Shown piece by piece: positions 42,189 to 49,836 of a stretch of 64,000 nucleotides of DNA; within the stretch, counting starts at the first letter, position 1; each line of letters starts with the position of its first letter. Made by a program: the position numbers and the translations under genes. Below the pieces are notes generated by a model that searched no databases, was not told the origin of the DNA, and was given only the letters and a program-made list of their open reading frames with translations. Origin of the DNA: VAXT01 sp963728535 (GTDB lineage: Bacteria > Actinomycetota > Thermoleophilia > Gaiellales > Gaiellaceae); assembly GCA_963728535.1 (NCBI GenBank), contig CAVSKK010000001.1, positions 62,001-126,000 of the forward strand. The letters run 5' to 3'.

Positions 42189-43604
42189 GGAGCCCGCGCT
42201 TAACGCCTCGTCCAGCTCAGGGTTAGGTCTTGGTAAAGCGCCTGGTGCAGGTAGGCGGACTTCCGCTCGGGCGCCGCCATCGGGCCGGTTTTCGAGTGAG
42301 GCCGTACCGCCCCAGCGCTGGGCGAGCGTCTGCACGATTGCGAGCCCGAGGCCGGTCCCGGATGCTTGCCCGCTCGCACTGCCGCGCGCGAAGCGCTCGA
42401 ACAGTGCCTCCTGCTCTCCGGCGGTCAAGCCCGGGCCTTCGTCCAGCACGGCGAGATACGCCTCGTCGCCGTCGCGGCCGTATTCGATCGTCACCGTCGC
42501 CCCTTCGGGCGAATAGTGGAGCGCGTTCTCGATCAGGTTGTCGAGAACGATCGCCAGGTCCTCTTCGGTGGATTGGGCGACGACATCGTCGGCGTGGACG
42601 AGCTCGAGTCGCTGGCTCCGTTGCTCGGCACGCGCCTCCCAGCGCTCGTGAGCATGCTTGGACGCGAGGGCCAGCGAGACCAGTCGCCCGGCCGTCGGTG
42701 TCTGTCCCTCCCGCGCCAGCATGAGCAGGGTGTTCAGCAGCCGGGCGAGGCGCTCGACCTCCTGCTCGGCTGCGGCGAGCTCTCGCTCGAGCTCCAGGCT
42801 GTCGGTCTTCGCAGCCGCCGACTCGAGCCGCAGCCGGAGGCCGGTCAGCGGCGTCCGCAGCTGATGCGAGGCGTTGGCCACGAACTCGCGCTGCGCCGCC
42901 AGGACGACGCCCAGCCGCTCCGTCATGTCGTTGAAGGCGAGAGCGACCTCGCGCTGCTCGCTGGAGCCTTTCATCTCCGCGCGGGCTTCCAGGTCGCCCG
43001 CCTCGACCTCCCGGGCGGTTCGAGCGAGCTTCCGCAGGGGCCGAGAGAGCGAGTCGGCCAGGAACCAGGCGAAGACGAGCCCCAGCGCGAGTGCTGCACC
43101 GCCGATCGCGGCCAGCGCGAGCACGCTTCGCCGCACGCGGTCGTTGACGGCGGCGACGCTTTGGGTCACGCGCACGGCACCGACGGTCTTGCCACCACTC
43201 GTCACGGGCACCGTCGTGAACAGGAGGTCCACACCGAGCGTGTCGCTGTGGCGCTTGCCCTGATCGGTGCGCCCCGCCAGCGCGGTCTGAATCTCGGGCC
43301 GGCTCGCGTACGAGCGAACCGATTGGTTCGCGGAGTCGGCGCGCAGGAGCCCGGTCGCGTCGACGATGATGACCCGGGCTCCGAGGTCGGATGCGGACAC
43401 TCGAGCGATGCCGCGGAGCTGCGGGTTGTCGTTCATGAAGCCTGAAGCGCGGGCCGCGACGATGTGAGCTTGGCTCGCGGCGTCGTTGCGCACCTCGGCG
43501 TCCACGCGGCTCCGGAGATTCAGCGCGAGCGGCACCTCGAGGGCGATGAGGATCAACAGGAAGCCGTACGCGAACGCGCCCAGCAGGCGCAGCCTGAGGC
43601 TCAC
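42186..43604 (-). CDS. HAMP-type sensor histidine kinase
   Basis: 472 aa from GTG 43604. Helix 1 (LLGAFAYGFLLILIALEVPLAL), an outer sensor loop of about 130 residues, helix 2 (SVLALAAIGGAALALGLVFAWFL), HAMP, HisKA with VANASHQLRTPLTGLR (phospho-His), and a complete ATPase domain (LDNLIENALHYSPEG, VLDEGPGL, GTGLGLAIVQ). Overlaps its response regulator by 4 bases. Signal unknown. Confidence 0.93.
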   Translation of the reverse strand: MSLRLRLLGAFAYGFLLILIALEVPLALNLRSRVDAEVRNDAASQAHIVAARASGFMNDNPQLRGIARVSASDLGARVIIVDATGLLRADSANQSVRSYASRPEIQTALAGRTDQGKRHSDTLGVDLLFTTVPVTSGGKTVGAVRVTQSVAAVNDRVRRSVLALAAIGGAALALGLVFAWFLADSLSRPLRKLARTAREVEAGDLEARAEMKGSSEQREVALAFNDMTERLGVVLAAQREFVANASHQLRTPLTGLRLRLESAAAKTDSLELERELAAAEQEVERLARLLNTLLMLAREGQTPTAGRLVSLALASKHAHERWEARAEQRSQRLELVHADDVVAQSTEEDLAIVLDNLIENALHYSPEGATVTIEYGRDGDEAYLAVLDEGPGLTAGEQEALFERFARGSASGQASGTGLGLAIVQTLAQRWGGTASLENRPDGGARAEVRLPAPGALPRPNPELDEALSAGS

Positions 43605-44305
43605 AGCTCTTCAGGCGAGGAAAACCGAAAGCCGACGCCGCGGATCGTATGGAGGAACCGCGGTTCGTTCGAGTCGTCACCCAGCTTGCGACGGAGGCCG
43701 CTCACGTGCACGTCGAGCGTCTTCGTCGAGCCGAACCAGTTCGTGTCCCAGACCTCGTCGATCGCGCGCTCGCGCGTGACCACCGAGCCGGCGCTTCTCA
43801 TCAGCAGCTGCAAGAGCTCGAACTCCTTGCGGCTGAGCTCGAGCACCTCGCCGCTGCGTGTGACTTCGCGCTTGGCCGGGTCGAGGCGGACCTCGCCGAC
43901 CTCGATCGGCTTTTCCTCGTCAGGCCGGGACGGCGAGTCGGCGCGGCGCAGGACAGCCCGGATTCGCGCGCCGACCTCGCGGGCGCTGAACGGCTTGACG
44001 ATGTAGTCGTCGGCCCCGAGCTCGAGCCCCACGACGCGGTCCGCTTCCTCGCCGCGGGCGGTGAGCATGATGATCGGCACCTGTGAGCGCTGGCGCAGCT
44101 CGCGGCAAACGTCGAAGCCGGAGCCGTCCGGGAGCATGACGTCCAGGAGGATCAGGTCGGGCTGGATGCGCGCAGCAAGGTCGAGCGCCTCCGCCGCAGT
44201 CGTTGCGACCTTCGTCTCGAACCCGTCGCGGCCGAGCGACTCGGCGAGTGGCTCCGTGATCGAGGTCTCGTCCTCGACGAGCAGGACGGTTCGCTTTCGC
44301 TGCAT
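43601..44305 (-). CDS. OmpR/PhoB-type response regulator
   Basis: 234 aa from ATG 44305; the ORF upstream runs through a terminator-like hairpin and another gene. Receiver: VLLVEDETSITE, LILLDVMLPDGSGF with the phospho-acceptor Asp, IIMLTARGEE and DDYIVKPFSAREV. Winged helix: LSRKEFELLQLLMRSAG and LDVHVSGLRRKLGD. Operon with the kinase downstream. Confidence 0.93.
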   Translation of the reverse strand: MQRKRTVLLVEDETSITEPLAESLGRDGFETKVATTAAEALDLAARIQPDLILLDVMLPDGSGFDVCRELRQRSQVPIIMLTARGEEADRVVGLELGADDYIVKPFSAREVGARIRAVLRRADSPSRPDEEKPIEVGEVRLDPAKREVTRSGEVLELSRKEFELLQLLMRSAGSVVTRERAIDEVWDTNWFGSTKTLDVHVSGLRRKLGDDSNEPRFLHTIRGVGFRFSSPEEL

Positions 44306-44335
44306 GAGCGGAATTGTGCCCACTTCGCCGATAGC

Positions 44336-44365
44336 GAAGCGGCCCCGATGGGGCGGGGCCGCTTC
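44336..44365 (-). terminator. Strong hairpin between the secreted-protein gene and the regulator gene
   Basis: GAAGCGGCCCC pairs perfectly with GGGGCCGCTTC (11 bp) around an 8-base loop. It lies between the stop at 44415 and the regulator start at 44305 on the minus strand. No T-run follows on that strand, so it could instead be an attenuator for the regulator gene. Confidence 0.5.
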
Positions 44366-44414
44366 TTGTGCTCGTCGACTGGGCGACGAGTCGGGGAGTG
44401 GAGGGGAGGAGCCG

Positions 44415-44783
44415 CTAATCGTCGTGTCCGCTACGGCCGGGTCCGGAGCTGCCGCCCCGGTCGCCGTCGCCGTGTCCAGAATCGTCGGTGTTGCCGGGCC
44501 CACGGTTGTGGCGATCGCCGTCGTCGCCGCGGTCCTGGGTGCCGGCGGCGCCGGTGCACCGAGGATCGTTCGCGTGCTCGGCTTCGTCGCACGGGCCCCT
44601 GACGTCTTCGGCCCCGCGCTGGTCCGCCTGCCGGTCGTCGCGCCGTACGTCGTCGCCGGTCGAGGTGGAAAGCGGCGTTTCGACCGTCGGCGTGTCGCTT
44701 CCACCGAGGCTCGTGAGGGAACTGGCGGCAGCGACGCCCGCGAAGAGCAGAACTGCGCTGATGATGATTGCCGCCTTCGTCAT
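44415..44783 (-). CDS. Secreted low-complexity Asp/Gly/His-rich protein
   Basis: 122 aa from ATG 44783, set by GGAAGGAAG 7 bases upstream on the minus strand. Signal peptide KAAIIISAVLLFAGVAAASS, then a polar, mostly disordered chain rich in Asp, Arg, Gly, Asn and His (RRDDRQADQRG, TDDSGHGDGDRGG, GRSGHDD at the end). Two Cys (GPCDEAEHANDPRC) could form a disulfide. No family recognised. Lies directly upstream of a two-component system. Confidence 0.7.
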   Translation of the reverse strand: MTKAAIIISAVLLFAGVAAASSLTSLGGSDTPTVETPLSTSTGDDVRRDDRQADQRGAEDVRGPCDEAEHANDPRCTGAAGTQDRGDDGDRHNRGPGNTDDSGHGDGDRGGSSGPGRSGHDD

Positions 44784-44894
44784 GTGCTCACTTCCTTCCG
44801 AGGTGCGTTGAATGCTTCTCCTCAAGAGTGACCGGACCCCAGCCAAGAGCGGGCCATGCACAGGCAAAACCTCGGTAAAGCTTTGAAAGGCCGA

Positions 44895-44925
44895 GACATG
44901 TCCGGTGTCTGGCACCGGCCATGTC
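44895..44925. repeat. REP-like inverted repeat, copy 1
   Basis: GACATGTCCGGTG-tctgg-CACCGGCCATGTC: 12 of 13 bases pair around a 5-base loop. It lies in the gap before rpmF. Confidence 0.6.
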
Positions 44926-44992
44926 TGGAACGGATCGACCGCACGATGGAACGTCCAACGAACTCGGCCGCAGGACGTGTCCGTGCGAGCCG

Positions 44993-45015
44993 TGTCCGGT
45001 GTCAGACGCCGGACA
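44993..45015. repeat. REP-like inverted repeat, copy 2
   Basis: TGTCCGGTG-tcaga-CGCCGGACA repeats the core of the element at 44895-44925 with the same loop length (one G-T pair), about 21 bases before the rpmF -10 box. Confidence 0.55.
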
Positions 45016-45036
45016 GGTCTGCAAGGGGCGTGTGGC

Positions 45037-45042
45037 TATACT
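45037..45042 (+). promoter_or_regulatory. -10 box for rpmF-plsX
   Basis: TATACT, 12 bases before the rpmF ATG. Confidence 0.55.
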
Positions 45043-45054
45043 GCGCGGCCGGCC

Positions 45055-45243
45055 ATGGCAGTCCCCAAGCGCAGACAGACGAGCGCCCGCCGCGACCAGC
45101 GGAGGGCCACGCATCGCCTGGAGGCGCCCCGCGTCAACGAGTGTCCGGTCTGCCACCAGCCGAAGCGGCCGCATCGTGTGTGCCCCACCTGCAAGACGTA
45201 CCGGGGCCGCGAAGTCGAGCCGCTCCGCGCGCCGGCGCCGTAG
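45055..45243 (+). CDS. rpmF: 50S ribosomal protein L32
   Basis: 62 aa. MAVPKRRQTSARRDQRRATH is the L32 start, followed by a zinc ribbon with two CxxC pairs (CPVCHQPKRPHRVCPTC). It is normally cotranscribed with yceD; here it has its own promoter after a 3-kb inverted block, and leads plsX-acpP-rnc. Confidence 0.95.
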   Translation: MAVPKRRQTSARRDQRRATHRLEAPRVNECPVCHQPKRPHRVCPTCKTYRGREVEPLRAPAP

Positions 45244-45250
45244 GGCCGAA

Positions 45251-46264
45251 GTGACGTCTCCCGTTCGTGTGGCAGTGGACGCCATGGGCGGCGACCGAGG
45301 CCCGGACGAGATCGTCGCGGGTGCGCTCGAGGCTACGTCGGTCGCGATTCGGCCGATCCTCTACGGCCCGGCCGGCCTAGACACGAAGGGCCTCGAGCTC
45401 GTGGAGGCCGCAGACACGATCGGCATGCACGAGAAGCCGGTCGAGGCAGTGCGCGCGAAGCCCGACAGCTCGCTCGTAGTCGCCTGCCGGGCCGTGGGCG
45501 ACGGCGATGCGGACGCGGTCGTCTCCGCCGGAAACACGGGCGCGATGCTCGCCGCGTCTCTCTTCTACGTTCGACGCCTCACGGAGGTCGACCGGCCGGC
45601 GATCGCCGTCGTCATTCCGACGCGGGACGGCCCATCCGTCCTCCTCGACTCGGGCGCAAACGCTGACGCACGCCCGGAGCACCTGCTCCAGTTCGCCCTG
45701 ATGGGCTCGATCTTCGCCGAGGAGTTGCTCGAGATCGCGAACCCCGAGGTGCGACTGCTGTCGATCGGCGAGGAGCCCGAGAAAGGAAACCAGCTCACGC
45801 TCGAGGCGCACGCCCTGCTCGCCGCGAGCGACCTCCGCTTCGGCGGGAACATCGAGAGCCGTCACCTCCTGAGCAACGCCGGCGAAGTCGTCGTCTGCGA
45901 CGGTTTCACCGGCAACATCTGCCTGAAGCTCCTCGAGGGCACGATCATGACGTTGCTGGAAGGGCTTCGCGACGAGATTCGGGCGTCGACTCGCGGGAAG
46001 ATCGGGGGCCTGCTGATCCGGCCCGCGGCGCGCCAGCTCCGTGAGCGGCTCGACCCCGACACCTATGGAGGCGCCTATCTCCTGGGGCTGCGCGGACTCG
46101 CCGTGATCGCGCACGGAAACTCCTCTCGGACCGCGATTGCGAATGCGATTCGCCTTGCTGCACGCGGCGTCGAGCACCGTCTCGTCGAACGGCTGTCGGA
46201 GCGGCTTGGCACGACCGTGTTAGCATCGGCGCGCCCCGAGACCACAAGCCCCCAAGCGAGGTGA
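45251..46264 (+). CDS. plsX: Phosphate acyltransferase PlsX
   Basis: 337 aa from GTG 45251. It converts acyl-ACP to acyl phosphate for phospholipid synthesis. VRVAVDAMGGDRGPDEIV, VVSAGNTGAMLAAS, GEEPEKGNQLTLEAH, VVVCDGFTGNICLKLLEGT and YGGAYLLGLRG are family marks. Sits 7 bases after rpmF and 1 base before acpP. Confidence 0.96.
   Translation: MTSPVRVAVDAMGGDRGPDEIVAGALEATSVAIRPILYGPAGLDTKGLELVEAADTIGMHEKPVEAVRAKPDSSLVVACRAVGDGDADAVVSAGNTGAMLAASLFYVRRLTEVDRPAIAVVIPTRDGPSVLLDSGANADARPEHLLQFALMGSIFAEELLEIANPEVRLLSIGEEPEKGNQLTLEAHALLAASDLRFGGNIESRHLLSNAGEVVVCDGFTGNICLKLLEGTIMTLLEGLRDEIRASTRGKIGGLLIRPAARQLRERLDPDTYGGAYLLGLRGLAVIAHGNSSRTAIANAIRLAARGVEHRLVERLSERLGTTVLASARPETTSPQAR
46221..46226 (+). 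promoter_or_regulatory. Possible internal -10 box for acpP
   Basis: TAGCAT in the last codons of plsX, 39 bases before the acpP ATG. A separate promoter would suit the high ACP demand. Confidence 0.35.
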
Positions 46265-46265
46265 A

Positions 46266-46511
46266 ATGGCCGCGTCCCGCGAGGAAGTGTACGAGCGAGT
46301 AAAAGACGTTCTGAGCGATCAGCTCGGCGTCGACGAGAACGACATCAACGACGAAGCGTCCTTCCAGGAGGATCTCGAAGCGGACTCGCTCGACCTGGTC
46401 GAGCTGATCATGGAGCTCGAGGATCAATTCGGGATCAAGATCTCCGACGAGGACGCTCAGAAGATCCAGACCGTTGGTCAGGCCGTCGACTACGTCACCT
46501 CGCACCAGTAA
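46266..46511 (+). CDS. acpP: Acyl carrier protein
   Basis: 81 aa, acidic. The attachment motif EADSLDLVELIMELE carries Ser41, the 4'-phosphopantetheine site. Normal length. GAGGTG precedes the ATG. Part of rpmF-plsX-acpP-rnc. Confidence 0.97.
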   Translation: MAASREEVYERVKDVLSDQLGVDENDINDEASFQEDLEADSLDLVELIMELEDQFGIKISDEDAQKIQTVGQAVDYVTSHQ

Positions 46512-47178
46512 CGCAAGTCTCGAGAGCCTGATCGACGCGCTCCCGGCGGAGCGGCTGGAGAACGTGTTCACGCACACGTCGTGGGCGTCGAACCGCGCCT
46601 CGTCGTACGAACGGCTCGAGTTCCTGGGCGACAGCGTGCTCGAGCTTGCGATCGCCCGCGAGCTGTACGAACGCTTCCCGGATTACGCGGAAGGCGAGCT
46701 GGCGAAGATTCGGTCGCATGTCGTCTCGCGAGCGAGTTGCGCGGTGGTGGCCCGGGAGCTCGGCCTCGGAGAGCAAATGGCCGAGCAGGCTGTCGACGTG
46801 CCCCAGGAAGAGCTGGACCGCCTCTCGGAGAACCAGAACGTGCTGGCCGCTTTGCTCGAGGCGGCTCTCGGAGCGCTCTTCCTCGAGAGCGGCTTCGAGC
46901 GGATCGAGGAGGCGATCGTGGCCGCCTTCGCCGGGCGGATCGAGTACGCCCGCACAACGTACGTCGATCACAAGACCGAACTCCAGGAAGCGGCCGCGCG
47001 CCTCGGGCACTCGGTGACGTACACGGTGCTCGACGTCGACGGGCCGCCCCACGACCGGACGTTCACCTGTGCTGCGGTCCTCGACGGCGAGGAGGCCGGC
47101 GTCGGCAAGGGGCCGTCGAAGAAGGTGGCCGAGCAGGAAGCCGCCCGCGAGGCGCTCGCAAAGCTCGCCGGCCTCTAA
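46474..47178 (+). CDS. rnc: Ribonuclease III, start uncertain
   Basis: Up to 234 aa. RNase domain: FTHTSWASNRASSYERLEFLGDSVLELA (metal site), then RLSENQNVLAALLEAALGALFLE, and a dsRNA-binding domain (DHKTELQEAAARLGHSVTY, GVGKGPSKKVAEQEAAREAL). The only canonical start before the fold is TTG 46474, which overlaps acpP by 38 bases and adds a stretch (VRPSTTSPRTSN) that is just the acpP shadow. CTG 46528 or the region after the acpP stop fits homologues better. Confidence 0.92.
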   Translation: MVRPSTTSPRTSNASLESLIDALPAERLENVFTHTSWASNRASSYERLEFLGDSVLELAIARELYERFPDYAEGELAKIRSHVVSRASCAVVARELGLGEQMAEQAVDVPQEELDRLSENQNVLAALLEAALGALFLESGFERIEEAIVAAFAGRIEYARTTYVDHKTELQEAAARLGHSVTYTVLDVDGPPHDRTFTCAAVLDGEEAGVGKGPSKKVAEQEAAREALAKLAGL

Positions 47179-47201
47179 ACAGAATCTTCACACCACCGCT
47201 C

Positions 47202-47207
47202 TATCCT
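47202..47207 (+). promoter_or_regulatory. -10 box for the first collagen-like gene
   Basis: TATCCT, 9 bases before TTG 47217, which opens a signal-peptide-like frame. Confidence 0.5.
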
Positions 47208-47216
47208 CGAGCCATC

Positions 47217-48414
47217 TTGGGTAAGAGCGTCGGCCAACGGGCCGCGGTCGCGGCTCTCGCGGGACTTGCACTGGCCCGCGATCGGCGCTCAGGGCCCAAA
47301 GGGGCCACAGGGCGCGCAGGGCCCAGTGGGTCCGCAGGGAGTCGGCCTCGACCGGTCAGGGTTCAGCCTGGCAACGCTTTTCGCCGTAGGCGACCTGCCC
47401 GACGCGACCTCGGTCGCGATCGGGGCGGACGGGCTCGGCCTGATCAGCTGGCGCCAAGTCTCGGGGGGGATCACGATGCTGCGAGTCGCTCACTGCTCAA
47501 ACCTCGCGTGCTCCTCGGCGACCACTCCGCCGCCAATCGTCTCTGGGCCGGGCATGTTCTTTAGCTCGATCGCGATCGGGTCCGACGGGCTCGGACTCAT
47601 CACTTTTGTCGGCCCTGGCGGGAATCGTCACCCTCTCAGCGTCGTCCACTGCGGAAATCTCACCTGCTCGACATCCGTCAGTGGATTTGTCGACAGCGAC
47701 CAGTTCGCGTTTGGTCCGTCAATCACGATCGGGTCAGACGGACTCGGGCTAATCAGCTACTCCCCTCTAAAGGTTGCCCATTGCTCCGATGTCGCTTGCT
47801 CGTCGGCGACGACCGCCGTCCTCGACAGTGGTAGCGCCGGCACGACAGCAATCACAGTCGGTGCCGACGGCCTCGGCCTCGTGAGCTACCCCGCCGCTGG
47901 GGCGCTGAAGGTCGCACACTGCTCAAACGTCGTCTGCTCGTCAGCGGCGACTGCGACTATCGACAGTGTTCCCGTCGCCAGTACATCGATCACCGTCGGG
48001 ACCGACGGGTACGGTCTCGTCAGCTACCAGGACGAGTCCACAGAGGAGTTGAAAGTCGCCCACTGCACGAATGTCGTGTGCTCCGTGTCCGAGGTTGCCA
48101 CGCTGGATGCAGGCGAAGTGGGGCCGTTGAGCTCCGTGACGATCGGCGCCGACGGCCTGGGGTTGATCAGCTACCAGGACTCGGCCAACGGCAACCTTAA
48201 GGTGGCCCACTGCCGCGATCTTTCGTGCTCGAGCGCTGCGATCATCGTCGTCGCAAGTGCCAACCCCACCGGCGCGTATCCCTCAACGACGATCGGAGCG
48301 GACGGACTGCCGCTGATCTCGTACCAGGGCGTTGACACGACCACCGGAGAGATCAAGCTTCGCGTCGCGCACTGCTCGAACGTCTTCTGCGTCCCGTACT
48401 TCCGCCGCCGCTGA
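47217..48414 (+). CDS. Collagen-like seven-repeat secreted protein 1, apparent frameshift in the signal peptide
   Basis: TTG 47217, 9 bases after a -10 box, opens a signal-like stretch (GKSVGQRAAVAALAGLALA), but the rest lies in the next frame, open from TTG 47266. Dropping one base near 47283 would join them. The body has Gly-x-y triplets (GAQGPKGPQGAQGPVGPQG) and then seven repeats of about 45 residues. Each repeat runs S/T-I-x-I-G-A-D-G-L-G-L-I-S-Y ... L-K-V-A-H-C-S-N-x-x-C-S-S-A-T-T. It ends CSNVFCVPYFRRR. Seven such repeats suggest a seven-bladed propeller with one disulfide per blade. First of three paralogues. Confidence 0.78.
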
Positions 48415-48451
48415 GCTCCCTCGCGAGCTTGGTGCTCGGCCGGACTAGCGC

Positions 48452-48457
48452 TACGGT
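48452..48457 (+). promoter_or_regulatory. -10 box for the second collagen-like gene
   Basis: TACGGT, 8 bases before ATG 48466. Confidence 0.4.
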
Positions 48458-48465
48458 CTTCCCAG

Positions 48466-49833
48466 ATGAGAAACGGCGCCGGGCAGCCGATTGCGCTCGC
48501 GGGTCTTGCGGCGCTGGCCGTCGCCCTGGTGACGACGCCGCTCGGCACGGGAGCGACTTCCTCACGCACGACGGTGAAGGCGGCCAAGGCGGATGCCGCA
48601 CAGGGACGACGTGGCCCGCGAGGACCACGAGGACGCCGTGGACCCCGGGGCTACAGAGGATTCCTGGGCGCACCTGGCGCAACGGGCGCAACCGGCGCAA
48701 CCGGCCCTCGGGGCATCCAGGGGCAGCAGGGCCTCCCGGGCGCCCGGGGAGCCCAGGGGCCTCCAGGCCCGAATCTCACCCGCCCAGGCTTCTCCAACAC
48801 CGCGCTGGATCCCTCTGAGCTCGGGCATAGCTCCGTCACGATCGGGGTCGACGGCCTCCCTCTGATCAGCTACTACGCTCTGCACGAGCTGCGGGTCGCC
48901 CACTGTGCGGACCTCACCTGCACCTCAGCGACGATCACCACGCTCAAGAGCTGCCAATGCGAGCTGTACCCGGCCATCACGATCGGAGCCGACGGGCTCG
49001 GTCTGATCGTCTACCCAGCGGAATCGGTGGGCCACCTCGAGGTCGCCCACTGCCTGGACATCGCCTGCACGTCGGCGACCACGTCTACGATCGGCGAGCC
49101 CGACCACTTTGCCTTCAACGACGTGTCGATCACGATCGGAGCCGACGGTCTCGGCCTGATCAGCTTCATCGATCCGAAAGGTCTCCTACCGAGCGTGGCG
49201 CATTGCGAGAACGTCGCCTGCTCCTCGGCGACCGTGACCATCGTCGATCAGGGCAACTTCCGCCAGGGGAGCTCGGTGACGATCGGCGGCGACGGTCTCG
49301 GCTTGATGAGCTACGACGCGTTCTCGCACCTCAAGATCGCTCACTGCTCGAATGTCGCCTGCACCGTGTTCACCACCGAAACGGTGGACAAAGACTTCGA
49401 CGTCGGCGGGTGGAGCTCGATCACCACTGGGTCGGACGGGCTCGGGCTCATCAGCTACTTCGACCGCACGAACGGCAGCCTGAAGGTCGCTCACTGCTCG
49501 AACGCCGGCTGTTCTTCCGCGACCACGGCGACGATCGACACGGGCGACATCGGCGGGTTTACGGCGACCACGGTCGGAGCCGACGGGCTCGGCCTCGTCA
49601 GCTACGAGGCTCCTCAGACGCATTTCGGAGCACTCAGGGTCGCGCACTGCTCGAACATCGCCTGTTCAGAGGCGACGACCACGACCGTGGATCCCGATGG
49701 AGCCCTCTTCGGGACGTCCGTCACCACCGGCGTCGACGGGCTCGGCCTCGTCACTTACCACGACCAGGGGGGCGGTCTTCGTGTCGTCCACTGCTCGAAC
49801 GTCTTCTGCACGCCGTACTTCCGGCGTCGCTAG
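48466..49833 (+). CDS. Collagen-like seven-repeat secreted protein 2
   Basis: 455 aa. Signal peptide (IALAGLAALAVALVTTPLGTG), then about 15 Gly-x-y triplets from residue 48 (RRGPRGPRGRRGPRGYRG, GAPGATGATGATGPRG, GLPGARGAQGPPGP). Seven repeats of about 45 residues follow, each with IGADGLGLISY-like and VAHCxxxxC motifs. The end is CSNVFCTPYFRRR. Each repeat looks like a beta-propeller blade. I know no named family. Intact frame, so it serves as the model for its neighbour at 47217. Confidence 0.82.
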   Translation: MRNGAGQPIALAGLAALAVALVTTPLGTGATSSRTTVKAAKADAAQGRRGPRGPRGRRGPRGYRGFLGAPGATGATGATGPRGIQGQQGLPGARGAQGPPGPNLTRPGFSNTALDPSELGHSSVTIGVDGLPLISYYALHELRVAHCADLTCTSATITTLKSCQCELYPAITIGADGLGLIVYPAESVGHLEVAHCLDIACTSATTSTIGEPDHFAFNDVSITIGADGLGLISFIDPKGLLPSVAHCENVACSSATVTIVDQGNFRQGSSVTIGGDGLGLMSYDAFSHLKIAHCSNVACTVFTTETVDKDFDVGGWSSITTGSDGLGLISYFDRTNGSLKVAHCSNAGCSSATTATIDTGDIGGFTATTVGADGLGLVSYEAPQTHFGALRVAHCSNIACSEATTTTVDPDGALFGTSVTTGVDGLGLVTYHDQGGGLRVVHCSNVFCTPYFRRR

Positions 49834-49836
49834 GAC

